Notes: generated by a model not told the origin, from the sequence alone. DNA of 64,000 nt from Peptoniphilus harei (GCF_900454685.1 NZ_UATM01000032.1:558001-622000); one strand, 5' to 3'; shown: positions 1-8,646, numbered from the stretch's first letter. Numbers and translations are program-made.

Positions 1-358
1 TTGGTTCAATAAATTTTACTGAGTAAGCATCTTCTGACTCCTTTGGAGAAATATTTTCTGTACTGGCGAGAATCTTTGGAGCCTTATCTGGTGAGATAAT
101 ATAGGCAGATTCTTCACTGGAAATACCCCAGTCTTTAAGCGTTGCGTCAAGCTGGGGTAGTGTTTCATAATTATTATCTTTAAAAAATGCCGATGTAGTT
201 GTAGCAAGTGTGTCCATGGTCCTAACCATAGAGGAAGTTGCAGTTTCTATCTGCACATTTTCCAGCCTATCGATGATAAAGGTAGATGCGATAAACATGG
301 AAATAAGAACTAGGACTACATAAATCAAAATAAATCTAGACTTAATAGAGTGGTTCAT
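1..358 (-). CDS. walK: WalK-type sensor histidine kinase, N-terminal part (cut by window edge)
   Basis: About 119 codons are open from an ATG at 358 down to the left edge, so the 3' part is missing. The start overlaps the stop of the response-regulator gene as TAATG, which implies translational coupling. The visible protein begins MNHSIKSRF, has one hydrophobic membrane segment at about residues 9-29, and then an extracellular sensor region. The HAMP, PAS and kinase domains lie outside the window. In the WalK family this is a membrane kinase that phosphorylates WalR to control cell-wall turnover genes. The assignment rests on the partner regulator, the gene order and the N-terminal topology, not on kinase motifs. 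Confidence 0.8.
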   Translation of the reverse strand, partial: MNHSIKSRFILIYVVLVLISMFIASTFIIDRLENVQIETATSSMVRTMDTLATTTSAFFKDNNYETLPQLDATLKDWGISSEESAYIISPDKAPKILASTENISPKESEDAYSVKFIEP

Positions 359-1059
359 TAGGACTCACCATTGTCTGATGCAAAGAAATAGCCAACTCCT
401 CTTTTAGTCTTGATGTACTTAAAGCCCTTCTTATCATCTTCGATTTTTTCACGGAGTCTTCTAACAGTGACATCAACTGTTCTTATGTCGCCATAGTATT
501 CATACTCCCAAACTTCTTCAAGAAGCTCTTCTCTTGAGAAGACCCTGCCAGGGTAGGAAGCCAAGAACTTTAGGAGTTCAAACTCACGAAGGGTAAGCTC
601 AATCACTTCGTCGCCTCTTATGACTTGGTACTTGCTAAGGTCAATTTCAAGATCCATAACTTTTAAAATTGAAGGATCGTCATTCTTGTCTGGGCTATCA
701 AACCTTCTTAATACTGCCTTAACTCTTGCAAGGAGCTCCCTCATTGAGAAGGGTTTTACAACGTAGTCGTCTGCCCCAAGCTCAAGCCCCAAGACCTTGT
801 CAACTTCATCTTCTCTAGCCGTAAGCATAATCACAGGCACGTCAGATGTTTTTCTTATTTCCCTAAGGGCCTCAAATCCGTTTAACTTTGGCATCATTAT
901 GTCAAGAATTATAAGGTCGTAATTATTTTCTTCTGCAAGGGCAATGGCTTCTTTTCCATTGCAACCTGTCTCAACAATATAGCCTTCCTTTTCAAAATTA
1001 AATTTAATAATATCAGATATTGCAGATTCGTCGTCTACAACAAGTATTTTCTCTTCCAT
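358..1059 (-). CDS. walR: WalR-type response regulator (OmpR/PhoB family)
   Basis: The 233-aa protein has a receiver domain (about 1-120) with an acidic pocket VVDD, the phosphoacceptor Asp53 in LIILDIMMP, the switch motif MLTARE and the KPF lysine. A C-terminal winged-helix DNA-binding domain follows (about 135-228), with the typical TVDVTVRRLREKIE recognition helix and a GVGYFF end. It is full length for the family. It sits 22 bp downstream of an Lrp gene and overlaps the sensor kinase start. WalR homologues control autolysins and wall metabolism and are usually essential in Firmicutes. The WalR identity, rather than another OmpR type, is inferred from similarity and the adjoining kinase. 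Confidence 0.88.
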   Translation of the reverse strand: MEEKILVVDDESAISDIIKFNFEKEGYIVETGCNGKEAIALAEENNYDLIILDIMMPKLNGFEALREIRKTSDVPVIMLTAREDEVDKVLGLELGADDYVVKPFSMRELLARVKAVLRRFDSPDKNDDPSILKVMDLEIDLSKYQVIRGDEVIELTLREFELLKFLASYPGRVFSREELLEEVWEYEYYGDIRTVDVTVRRLREKIEDDKKGFKYIKTKRGVGYFFASDNGES

Positions 1060-1081
1060 TTAAAATCATCCTCTTTGTTAA

Positions 1082-1567
1082 CTATTCAGTATCAACCCTG
1101 GTAAAAATTTCATCATTTCCCTTTTCAGAATAAAGGATAAGAAGGGTTTTAGTATCAAGTATTCCATCGATTTTTAAAATCATATCATAAAACCTTGTTA
1201 AGTCTGAAGTATTTATAGTTTTAATCCTTAACATTATACAGTGCTCGCCTGTAACCCTGTAGCATTCAAAGATTTTAAATTTCTCGTCCTTAATCTCCAT
1301 AATTTTTGAGATAAGTCCCTTGAAATCATTGGTGTTGACCTTACAGAGGACATAGGTGTCCACGTTGTAGCCAATCTTTTGCCAGTCCACAAGGACCTTA
1401 TAGCCCTTGATGTAGCCAGCGTCTTCCATCTTATATATTCTTCTATGGATAGCAGGTCTTGTTAGATTTAATTTTTTTGAAATATCTTCGTGGCTCATGC
1501 GTCCATTTTTTCTCAAGAGCTCAAGGATTTCAACATCAATTTCATCTAAATTGTCATTTTTTCTCAT
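1082..1567 (-). CDS. Lrp/AsnC family transcriptional regulator
   Basis: A 161-aa protein with an N-terminal helix-turn-helix (about 5-60, containing ILELLRKNGRMSHEDISKKL and RPAIHRRIYKMEDAGYI), then an effector-binding RAM-like domain. The start ATG at 1567 has the ribosome site GGGGAG about 6 bases upstream. It is the first gene of a minus-strand run lrp-walR-walK, 22 bp before walR. Lrp proteins typically sense amino acids and control their transport or degradation, which suits the amino-acid-rich gene content. The effector is unknown. Confidence 0.85.
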   Translation of the reverse strand: MRKNDNLDEIDVEILELLRKNGRMSHEDISKKLNLTRPAIHRRIYKMEDAGYIKGYKVLVDWQKIGYNVDTYVLCKVNTNDFKGLISKIMEIKDEKFKIFECYRVTGEHCIMLRIKTINTSDLTRFYDMILKIDGILDTKTLLILYSEKGNDEIFTRVDTE

Positions 1568-1779
1568 AAAAAATCTCCCCTGTTACGAATTGTACAAATT
1601 TATTTATTAAGTGTAATTTTATTTTAACATAAATCATAAGAAATGAAATAAATTTAAACATTGTAAATAGAAAAAGTTATCTTTATGATAAGAAGATAAA
1701 AATTTTTATTAAAATGTGAAAATCTTATACTTCTTTATAGACTTCTTAAAATAGTATATAATAATCAAAGGAGGCTCTT

Positions 1780-2352
1780 ATGGAAAATAATCCAAAGCTT
1801 AGTTTTAGAAAGATGAACTTAAGAGATGTTTTTACTTTTAGAAATTGGGGCCGCAATGATTCGCCCCTCTTCTTGGAGTATAATTTTATAGAAGAGTCTG
1901 AAGAAGATATAATAAAATGGTTTAAATGGAAGACTAAAAGGCCTCTCTCAGAGTATTTTGTAATAGAAAGTGATGAAAGAATAATTGGTTACTTGTCACT
2001 AAAAAATATAAATAAAATTTTGAAGAAGGCAGAGCTTGGTGTGGTCTTAGACCCCAACTACATAAATCAGGGGATTGGCAAAAAGATTCTTGGCCTTTTT
2101 TTGACTTATTTAAAGGACAGGGGCTTTAAAAAAATAATTTTATTTGTTGCAGACTACAACAAGAGGGCAAGAAAAGTTTATGAAGAGCTTGGCTTTAAAA
2201 AATCTTACAGTTTTCTCATGAAGTTTCCCAATGGGTCTTATGATGAAAGCATACCTGACTTCTACGAGAACAAGTCTTCCTTTAAGATTATTTTAAACAG
2301 GACCTTTAACTACGCAATAAAGATGGACATAGACTTGGAAAGAGATTGGTGA
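1780..2352 (+). CDS. GNAT family N-acetyltransferase
   Basis: A 190-aa protein with a GNAT fold. The acetyl-CoA-binding loop is visible as LDPNYINQGIGKKIL (about residues 88-102), followed by DYNKRARKVYEELGFKK, the usual C-terminal motif. It starts at ATG 1780 behind AAAGGAGG. It opens a plus-strand cluster with DnaD, DnaI, an aminotransferase and a membrane protein, at spacings of a few bases. The substrate is unknown. It resembles RimJ/RimL-like or small-molecule acetyltransferases. Confidence 0.8.
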   Translation: MENNPKLSFRKMNLRDVFTFRNWGRNDSPLFLEYNFIEESEEDIIKWFKWKTKRPLSEYFVIESDERIIGYLSLKNINKILKKAELGVVLDPNYINQGIGKKILGLFLTYLKDRGFKKIILFVADYNKRARKVYEELGFKKSYSFLMKFPNGSYDESIPDFYENKSSFKIILNRTFNYAIKMDIDLERDW

Positions 2353-2355
2353 AAT

Positions 2356-3369
2356 ATGTTTTTACTTGAAAAAAATAAATACGACCTTGGAGAGACTTCC
2401 ATAGAGAATATCTTTTTAAATGATTTTATGCCAGGAGCCAATGGCGAATTTGTAAAAGTTTATCTCTTGGGTTACAAGTTTGCCAAGGAAGGGAAAACTG
2501 GCATTACTAGCGAAAATCTTGCCGACTATCTTGGAATCCTTGAGTCCGATGTCAATAGGGCCTGGGCCTATTGGAAGAAGATGGGCATAGTTGAGATAGA
2601 AGATGACAAGGTTAAGTTTGTAAACCTAAAGGAACTTTATATCAAGAATGTCTACAACTTAAAATCAGAAGAAAAGAAAAAGGACAAGGGTTATTCAGAA
2701 GTTGTTGAAAACCCAACCTATGCCAACCTTCTTACAAGGGCAGAGTTCCTCATGAGAGAGCCTATTGCTCCCATGAAGAAGATTGACATAATAAATTGGA
2801 TTACGGCCTACAATATGCCAGCCGACTTAATAGAAGAAGCCTTTTTCTATACAACAGAGATCAAGGGGATTTACAACATTTCTTATGTGGAACAAGTTGT
2901 GAGAAACTGGTCCAGAGACAATATTAGGACCATGGAAGAAGTTGAGCAGTCTTACATTGAGCACGACATAAAATATTATAGGTACAAAAAAATAATGAGA
3001 TACATTGGAGTGGACAAGAAGTTTAGTCAAGTTGACTTTAACATTATTAATTCTTGGTTTGATGAATTTAAATTCTCAAAGGACTTGATTTTAGAAGCTT
3101 GCAAGAGGACTTCAAAGATTTCCAAGCCCAATGTCAATTATGTTGATGCCATCCTTATGAAATGGAAAGAATTAGATATTAAGTCTCCAGAAGATGTTGA
3201 GGAAAAGGACCAAAAGAAAAGGAAGAGAAAGCCCACAGCCTTTCACAACTTTAAGCAAATAACAGATAATTATTCAGAAGACGACCTCTTTGATGTTGCT
3301 ATGAAAAAGCAAAGAGAGGGTTTTAAAAAGCTAGGTGTTGATTATGGAACTGACGGCAAAGATAAGTAA
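2356..3369 (+). CDS. dnaD: DnaD-domain replication initiation protein
   Basis: 337 aa. The N-terminal winged-helix region (about 1-100) is followed by two copies of the DnaD/DnaB C-terminal domain. Each carries the typical Y-x-x-x-[IV]-x-x-W signature: YVEQVVRNW near 182 and YVDAILMKW near 262. In Firmicutes DnaD-type proteins remodel origin DNA and help load the replicative helicase together with DnaI. The gene follows the acetyltransferase by 3 bp and its end overlaps the start of the DnaI gene, which supports a primosome operon. The tail is lysine-rich. Confidence 0.85.
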   Translation: MFLLEKNKYDLGETSIENIFLNDFMPGANGEFVKVYLLGYKFAKEGKTGITSENLADYLGILESDVNRAWAYWKKMGIVEIEDDKVKFVNLKELYIKNVYNLKSEEKKKDKGYSEVVENPTYANLLTRAEFLMREPIAPMKKIDIINWITAYNMPADLIEEAFFYTTEIKGIYNISYVEQVVRNWSRDNIRTMEEVEQSYIEHDIKYYRYKKIMRYIGVDKKFSQVDFNIINSWFDEFKFSKDLILEACKRTSKISKPNVNYVDAILMKWKELDIKSPEDVEEKDQKKRKRKPTAFHNFKQITDNYSEDDLFDVAMKKQREGFKKLGVDYGTDGKDK

Positions 3370-4300
3370 TTATTATGAAAACTTGAGGAGAAAAAATTCT
3401 GAAATCCATGAGAAAAGACTAGAGGAAATTTACAAAAAAATTCCTGAAGTTAGGCAAATTGATGGCCTAATAAGGGACATTGCCCTAAGGGCATCTATGG
3501 ACCAGATTAAAAATCCCAATGCAGACAAGTCTCTTGAGGCATCAGAAAAGATATATAACTTAAAAATAAAAAAGATGGACTTTTTGGAAAAGAATGGCTA
3601 TCCAAGGGATTATCTTGAAGAAATTTATTCTTGCAAGGACTGTCACGACACAGGCATAAATGAAGATGACGAGAAGTGTCACTGCTTGAAGAAGTTAATT
3701 GTCTCAGAGCTTTATGACATGTCCTCAATTTCCTATATGCTTGATAGGGAGAACTTTGACAAGTTTGACTTAAATGTCTTTTCTGAAAAAGTTTATGAAA
3801 AATATGATATGTCGCCAAGAGAAAACATGAAAAACATCTTGGCAATTTCTAAAAAATATATTAGGGACTTCGATGAAAAGAATGATTTAAACCTACTTCT
3901 TTGGGGTCAAACGGGCCAAGGCAAGACTTTTTTATTGAACTGCATTGCGGCTGAACTTATAAAAAAAGACGTCATTGTAATTTATCAGACAGCCTATGAG
4001 ATTCTAAAGACCATAGAGGACAGGAAGTTTAAAAATATTGATGACGACAAGTACAATCTTTATTTTGAGGCAGACCTCTTAATAGTGGATGATTTGGGGA
4101 TTGAGTTTGTAAATTCTTTTACAGCCTCAGAGATTTTTAATATTATAAATACGAGACTTTTGCGTGGCAAGAAGACATTAATTTCTACTAACTTGTCACC
4201 AAAGGAATTGTCAGAAACCTACACTGACAGGGTATTTTCAAGAGTTTTTCAAAAATTTGTCCCAATTAAATTTTTTGGGCCAGACTTAAGATGGCAATGA
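3344..4300 (+). CDS. dnaI: DnaI/DnaC-like helicase loader ATPase
   Basis: 318 aa from ATG 3344, preceded by an AGG ribosome site. An in-frame GTG at 3335 is possible but less well placed. The N-terminal region carries a cysteine cluster, CKDCHDTG...CHC, a zinc-binding feature typical of DnaI. The AAA+ core has Walker A GQTGQGKTF (about 193), Walker B LLIVDDLGIEF (about 250), and a sensor/arginine-finger region ending near SRVFQKF. It loads the DnaB helicase onto DNA. It overlaps the dnaD-like gene by 26 bp, so the two are probably coupled. Confidence 0.87.
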   Translation: MELTAKISNYYENLRRKNSEIHEKRLEEIYKKIPEVRQIDGLIRDIALRASMDQIKNPNADKSLEASEKIYNLKIKKMDFLEKNGYPRDYLEEIYSCKDCHDTGINEDDEKCHCLKKLIVSELYDMSSISYMLDRENFDKFDLNVFSEKVYEKYDMSPRENMKNILAISKKYIRDFDEKNDLNLLLWGQTGQGKTFLLNCIAAELIKKDVIVIYQTAYEILKTIEDRKFKNIDDDKYNLYFEADLLIVDDLGIEFVNSFTASEIFNIINTRLLRGKKTLISTNLSPKELSETYTDRVFSRVFQKFVPIKFFGPDLRWQ

Positions 4301-4325
4301 GATAGATGGATTGAAGGGAGAAAAC

Positions 4326-5522
4326 ATGAAATTATCAAAGAGAATTCAAAATGTTGAATATTCAGCAGTTAGAAAGTTGACACCTTATGCAGATGCTGCA
4401 AAGGCAAGGGGAATAAAGATTTACGAATTAAATATTGGGGCGCCAGACATTGAGGTCCCAGATGTTTATTTTGATTCCTTTAAAAATGTTAAGAAGGGAC
4501 CACTTCCTTATGCCCATGCCCAAGGACTTGTAGAGCTTAGGGAGGCGACTGCAAAATATTATAAAAACAGGGGAATAAATTTTGATGCCAAGGACATCTA
4601 CATCACAAATGGTGCTAGTGAGGCCCTCTTGTTTACCTTCCAAACAATTTGTGACGAAGGTGACGAGGTCCTAACAACTGACCCTTTCTATACAAATTAC
4701 ATGACAGTTTTTGAGCAACTTGGTATTGAACTTGAAGCCTTTAAGACTGATCCAAAAGAAGGTTTTGCCCTTCCAGAAATTGGAGAAATTGAAAAGCATA
4801 TTAATAACAAGACTGTAGCAATTTTGCTTTCAAACCCAACTAACCCAACGGGAGCTCTTTACTCTGAAGAAGAGATTATGAGGATAGTTGAACTTGCAAA
4901 AAAACACGACCTATATATTGTTGCTGACGAAGTTTATAGGGAGTTTGTTTACGATGGCAATGCTTATAAGTCCTTTGGAGAAGTTCGTGGAATAGAAGAA
5001 AATCTAATTTTACTTGACTCCATATCCAAGAGATTTGGAGCTTGTGGGGCAAGAATTGGTTCCATTGCAACAAAAAATGATGAAATCAAGGATGCTATAA
5101 ATAGACTTTGCAACTGCAGACTTGCATCACCAACTCTTGAACAAAGAGCAGCGGCAGAATTATATGGAATAGACAAATCCTACTTCGAAGAAGTTAACAA
5201 GGAATACCAAAAAAGACGTGACGTAATCTACGAAGAGCTTATAAAAATTCCTGGAGTAACTGTGGAAAAACCAAAGGGAGCCTTTTATGTTATGCCTAAG
5301 CTTCCTGTTGACGACACAGAAAAATTTGCAATTTGGCTAATTGAGAACTTCCAAATTGATGGAGAAACTCTTATGTTTGCACCGGCTGCAGGTTTCTTCA
5401 AGAACAAGGAAGAGGGAAGGCAAATGGTTAGACTTGCCTTTGTCCTAAATGTAGACGACATAAGAAAGAGTATGAGAATTTTAAGAGAGGGCATGGAAGC
5501 CTATGCGAGGGAAAATGAATAG
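4326..5522 (+). CDS. Pyridoxal-phosphate aminotransferase class I/II (aspartate aminotransferase-like)
   Basis: 398 aa from ATG 4326 with ribosome site AAGGGAG. A TTG at 4311 lies inside the ribosome site region and is not preferred. Fold-type I PLP enzyme: NPTNPTG (about 173), ADEVYREF, the Schiff-base lysine in SISKRFGACGARIG (about 236), and a C-terminal RLAFV with the substrate-binding Arg. The nearest functional families are aspartate and aromatic aminotransferases. Substrate choice cannot be fixed from sequence alone. It lies 25 bp after dnaI and overlaps the next small membrane gene by 8 bp. Confidence 0.85.
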   Translation: MKLSKRIQNVEYSAVRKLTPYADAAKARGIKIYELNIGAPDIEVPDVYFDSFKNVKKGPLPYAHAQGLVELREATAKYYKNRGINFDAKDIYITNGASEALLFTFQTICDEGDEVLTTDPFYTNYMTVFEQLGIELEAFKTDPKEGFALPEIGEIEKHINNKTVAILLSNPTNPTGALYSEEEIMRIVELAKKHDLYIVADEVYREFVYDGNAYKSFGEVRGIEENLILLDSISKRFGACGARIGSIATKNDEIKDAINRLCNCRLASPTLEQRAAAELYGIDKSYFEEVNKEYQKRRDVIYEELIKIPGVTVEKPKGAFYVMPKLPVDDTEKFAIWLIENFQIDGETLMFAPAAGFFKNKEEGRQMVRLAFVLNVDDIRKSMRILREGMEAYARENE

Positions 5523-5796
5523 GGATAAGATTTTAAAGATTTTAGAGAAAATAATAATATTTTTAGTTACCCTTATAATGATTTCTGTCCTCGCCAATAA
5601 CTATATAAGAGTAAGTCAGGGAGCCATAAATGATGGGCTTAGGATGGCACAAATTGTTTTATCAATTGCCATAGTTATCCTTACTTTAATTATGGCTGGC
5701 CTTACAAAGAACAAGAAGCTTTTCTTTGTCCTAGTTGGATTTTATATTTTGACTGGAGCCCTCTTCTATATATTTAAATCGGCAAACAGAATTTAA
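5515..5796 (+). CDS. Small membrane protein of unknown function
   Basis: 93 aa from ATG 5515, with GAGGGA just upstream inside the end of the aminotransferase gene. An ATG at 5503 is less likely because it would lie before the ribosome site. Three hydrophobic segments are visible (about 12-30, 42-62 and 67-88) with little soluble sequence. I do not recognise a family. It ends the operon and is followed by a terminator. Confidence 0.65.
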   Translation: MNRDKILKILEKIIIFLVTLIMISVLANNYIRVSQGAINDGLRMAQIVLSIAIVILTLIMAGLTKNKKLFFVLVGFYILTGALFYIFKSANRI

Positions 5797-5852
5797 AAAA
5801 TGAAATTATTTTTCACTTTAACAAGATAAAAATGTTATAATCACATTAAGAG

Positions 5853-5880
5853 GGGACTGCCTTTTGGCAGTTCCTTTTTG
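5853..5880 (+). terminator. Rho-independent terminator after the dnaD-dnaI operon
   Basis: A 9-bp stem (5853-5861 with 5866-5874, one G-T pair) with loop TTTT is followed by TTTTTG. A TATAAT at 5836-5841 lies just upstream, so a short transcript might also start and stop here. Confidence 0.75.
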
Positions 5881-5890
5881 TAATTAGAAT

Positions 5891-5911
5891 ACCCCCGGTT
5901 GGACCGGGGGT
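5891..5911 (+). repeat. IS200 left-end hairpin
   Basis: A perfect 9-bp stem ACCCCCGGT/ACCGGGGGT with a TGG loop. In this superfamily the terminal hairpins are bound by TnpA during single-strand excision. Confidence 0.7.
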
Positions 5912-5950
5912 TCAATTTAGCTTTAGCGATGAATAACAAAAAATAAAAAG

Positions 5951-6005
5951 ACCTCCGTGTTAAAATAAATTTGTGGTTTACCAGAACACAAAAATAACAG
6001 GAGGT
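5951..6005 (+). promoter_or_regulatory. Inverted repeat sequestering the transposase ribosome site
   Basis: ACCTCC at 5951-5956 is complementary to GGAGGT at 6000-6005, which is the ribosome site of tnpA. GTGTT (5957-5961) also pairs with AACAC (5985-5989), making a longer interrupted stem. A leader hairpin that hides the transposase ribosome site is known in IS200 and keeps transposition rare. Confidence 0.7.
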
Positions 6006-6010
6006 TTTTT

Positions 6011-6466
6011 ATGAATTTAAATCATACACATAGTTTATCACACACAAAATGGAATTGTAAATACCATGTAGTGTTCGCTCCAAAATATAGAAGGAAAGTA
6101 TTTTACGGAAGTAAAAGATTGGAAATAGGTGCAATATTAAGAGAGCTTTGCAACTGGAAGGGTGTTAACATAATAGAAGCAGAAGTTTGTCCAGATCATG
6201 TACACATGTTGCTAGAGATACCACCAAAATTGAGTGTGTCTAGTTTTATGGGATTTTTAAAAGGGAAAAGCAGCATAATGATATATGACAAATGGGGTAG
6301 CTTAAAATACAAATATAGGGGAAGGCAATTTTGGTGCAGAGGATACTATGTAGATACAGCAGGCAAAAATACAAAAGCAATAAAAGAGTATATTCACAAC
6401 CAACTTAAAGAAGATGAATTAAGTGGTCAGATAACCATGGACAATACAGACCCCTTTAGGGGTTAG
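6011..6466 (+). CDS. tnpA: IS200/IS605 family Y1 transposase TnpA
   Basis: 151 aa, the usual length for this family. The metal-binding HUH motif is His63-Val-His65 in PDHVHML. The nucleophile is most likely Tyr127 in IKEYIHNQ, the position expected for Y1 transposases. The N-terminal KYHVVFAPKYRRKVF and the WCRGYYVDTAG segment are also typical. It excises and inserts the element as single-stranded DNA by the peel-and-paste route. The gene looks intact, with GGAGG 5 bases before the start, but the site lies in a hairpin. Confidence 0.93.
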   Translation: MNLNHTHSLSHTKWNCKYHVVFAPKYRRKVFYGSKRLEIGAILRELCNWKGVNIIEAEVCPDHVHMLLEIPPKLSVSSFMGFLKGKSSIMIYDKWGSLKYKYRGRQFWCRGYYVDTAGKNTKAIKEYIHNQLKEDELSGQITMDNTDPFRG

Positions 6467-6549
6467 CAAGTAGAGATTGCAAGTGGTAAACCACAAGCGT
6501 CCTTGAGGCGCAGCTAGTAAAAAAGGTCCTTTGGACCGCAAAAGCAAAA

Positions 6550-6568
6550 CCACCGGCTACGCCGGTGG
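6550..6568 (+). repeat. IS200 right-end hairpin
   Basis: A perfect 8-bp stem CCACCGGC/GCCGGTGG with loop TAC, followed by a T run. The T run means it may also act as a terminator for tnpA. Confidence 0.7.
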
Positions 6569-6614
6569 ATTTTTTATTAAAAATAGATTTTTCAAATTAG
6601 AAAGAGGAGAATTT

Positions 6615-8219
6615 ATGAATCTATTATTAATAACAGTGATTCTTTTATTGGCTATGATTGCCACAAAAATATCCAACAAGTCGGGTCTTCCTGCCCTACT
6701 ACTTTTCTTGGCATTGGGAGTTATCTTCTCAGCCTTGGGATATGATTTTAACAATTATAGGATTGCAGAAAATATTGCCACAATAGCCCTTATGATAATA
6801 ATTTTTTATGGGGGTTTTGGTACCAATTGGAATATGGGACGTGAGAGGGCAAGGGAGTCAATTATACTTGCAAGCCTTGGAGTCCTTGCAACTGCAATTA
6901 TAACAGGAGTCTTTTGCCACTATGTCTTGAAGTTTGGCTTCTTAGAGTCCATGTTACTGGGTTCAGTTGTGGCATCAACAGACTACGCATCTGTATCAAA
7001 TATACTTGTATCTAAAAACCTAAACTTAAAATACAAGACGGCATCCCTATTAGAAATCGAAAGTGGATCCAACGACCCCACAGCCTACACAATGACTATG
7101 GTTTTCTTATCCATGCTACTTGGCAGCGACCTTTCAGTTCCAATGATGGTATTAAAGCAAGTTGTCTTTGGACTTGCTGGTGGTTTCCTATTGGGCTTTG
7201 TATTTATGAAACTTATAGAAAAATTATCTCTTGACGAAGATGGACTTTTTTCAGTTTTTATAGCCACACTTATGATAGGGACTTATGCCCTAACTCAAAC
7301 ACTTGGAGGAAATGGATTCTTGGCCCTTTACGTTCTTGGAATTTACATTGGTAACCACGAATTTAAGAAAAAGAGAGACGTTGTATTCTTCTTTGACGGC
7401 CTTTCAACAATTTTTCAAATTGCCATGTTCTTCCTATTGGGACTATTATCAGATATCCACTTAATTGGCCAGGCCCTTCCTATTGGTTTTATACTTGCAA
7501 TCTTTATGCTAATAGTGGCAAGACCACTTTCAGTATTTGGACTTATGGCACCCTTTAAGCTTAAGAAGAACCAACTTACAATAATTTCCTTGGCAGGACT
7601 AAGGGGAGCAGCTGCCATTGCCTTTGCCATAATGGTGGTAAACAGTGGGGTAAACTTATCTATAGACATCTTCCACATAGTTTTTGTAATTTGTATTTTT
7701 TCACTTCTTATCCAAGGAACAGCCCTTCCCTTTGCGACTAAGAAGGTGGACATGTATGATCCAGACGACTCAGTCCTAAGGACCTTTAATTATTATTCAG
7801 ACAAGACAGATATTGGATTTATCAAGACCCAGGTTACAAAAATATCGCCTTGGGTAAATAAAAAAATATCAGACATTGAACTTGCCTTTAACGTCATAAT
7901 TGCAAAAATAGAAAGAGACAATAAGAGTATAGTCCCTAGAGGTAACACCTACCTAAGAGATGGAGATATACTTGTCCTTGGAGGAGAAACTTACTTTGAC
8001 TACACAGGAGAAGACCTTCTTGAGATAAAAATTTCCGAAACTCATGATTGGGCAGGCAAGAGGGTGAAGGACCTCCACATAAGAAAAGATGAACTTATAA
8101 TTATGGTCCAAAGACCAGGTGGAGAGATAATTGTCCCAAGGGGAGATACCCTTCTAAATCCGGGCGACAGGGCAATAATCTCTAGGGAGATAAATGAAAT
8201 AGAAGATCCGGCTAAGTAA
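6615..8219 (+). CDS. Cation/proton antiporter, CPA1 family with C-terminal RCK (TrkA-C) domain
   Basis: 534 aa from ATG 6615 (ribosome site AGAGGAG). About 12 membrane segments fill residues 1-385, with the acidic ion-binding region ASTDYASVSNIL and LEIESGSNDPTAY that marks NhaP/CvrA-type antiporters. The soluble tail (about 400-534) carries two TrkA-C-like stretches (VPRGNTYLRDGDILVLGG and VPRGDTLLNPGDRAII), which usually bind a regulatory ligand; c-di-AMP is one known ligand for such domains. Probable K+/H+ or Na+/H+ exchange. It starts just after the IS element, so the insertion may have changed its promoter. The next gene follows by 22 bp. Confidence 0.83.
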   Translation: MNLLLITVILLLAMIATKISNKSGLPALLLFLALGVIFSALGYDFNNYRIAENIATIALMIIIFYGGFGTNWNMGRERARESIILASLGVLATAIITGVFCHYVLKFGFLESMLLGSVVASTDYASVSNILVSKNLNLKYKTASLLEIESGSNDPTAYTMTMVFLSMLLGSDLSVPMMVLKQVVFGLAGGFLLGFVFMKLIEKLSLDEDGLFSVFIATLMIGTYALTQTLGGNGFLALYVLGIYIGNHEFKKKRDVVFFFDGLSTIFQIAMFFLLGLLSDIHLIGQALPIGFILAIFMLIVARPLSVFGLMAPFKLKKNQLTIISLAGLRGAAAIAFAIMVVNSGVNLSIDIFHIVFVICIFSLLIQGTALPFATKKVDMYDPDDSVLRTFNYYSDKTDIGFIKTQVTKISPWVNKKISDIELAFNVIIAKIERDNKSIVPRGNTYLRDGDILVLGGETYFDYTGEDLLEIKISETHDWAGKRVKDLHIRKDELIIMVQRPGGEIIVPRGDTLLNPGDRAIISREINEIEDPAK

Positions 8220-8241
8220 AAGAATTTATAAAGGAGAAAAT

Positions 8242-8646
8242 ATGTCACGAGAAAAAGAACTTAGAGAAGCGAGAGAAAGCTTATTAGACCTTAAGGATGA
8301 AATCGACAAGACAATTAAACTCACAGAAAGTGCATCAAGGTGGGGAATCTTTGACCTTTTTGCAGACTCTGGAATAGTTGGCATGGTAAAGAGGGGCAAG
8401 ATAAAAGATATCAACAGAGGCCTTGACCGTGTGAGAGAAAAATTATTAGTGGCAAAAAATGAATTAAATGATATTAGGATTGATCTTGATGATGAAATTT
8501 CTGATTCGACTTATGATTTTTTTGTAGATGTAATTTTTGACAACATCTTTACAGACCTTCGTGTAAACAGGGAAATAAAAGAAATCAGAGGAAATCTAGA
8601 AGACTTATCTGACAGGGTTGACGAACTTCTAAATAAAATTAATTAA
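8242..8646 (+). CDS. Hypothetical protein, mostly helical
   Basis: 134 aa behind AAGGAG. Heptad-like charged helices cover residues 1-30 and 55-85 and the last 30 residues. Between the first two lies a conserved-looking segment, SRWGIFDLFADSGIVGMVKRG, rich in Gly and Phe. There is no signal peptide or clear membrane segment. I do not recognise the family. It follows the antiporter by 22 bp and may be co-transcribed with it. A strong promoter for the T-box leader begins right after its stop codon. Confidence 0.7.
   Translation: MSREKELREARESLLDLKDEIDKTIKLTESASRWGIFDLFADSGIVGMVKRGKIKDINRGLDRVREKLLVAKNELNDIRIDLDDEISDSTYDFFVDVIFDNIFTDLRVNREIKEIRGNLEDLSDRVDELLNKIN

Larger units (their letters stand above)
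5885..6580 (+). mobile_element. IS200-type insertion sequence (IS200/IS605 superfamily), about 0.7 kb
   Basis: The element holds one Y1 transposase gene between two imperfectly related terminal hairpins, with no terminal inverted repeats and no TnpB. The left hairpin is at 5891-5911 and the right one at 6550-6568, both with 3-nt loops. Total size fits the family. Exact ends cannot be set from one copy, so the limits are approximate. It sits between the terminator of the dnaD operon and the antiporter gene and disrupts no visible coding region. Confidence 0.8.

Noticed and set aside
5832-5880. Small RNA gene between TATAAT and the terminator
   Set aside because: The -35 is weak and the transcript would be only about 30 nt; more simply the terminator of the upstream operon.
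6531-6614. N-terminal extension of the antiporter
   Set aside because: It would run through the IS right-end hairpin; the start at 6615 has a proper ribosome site and begins the first membrane segment.
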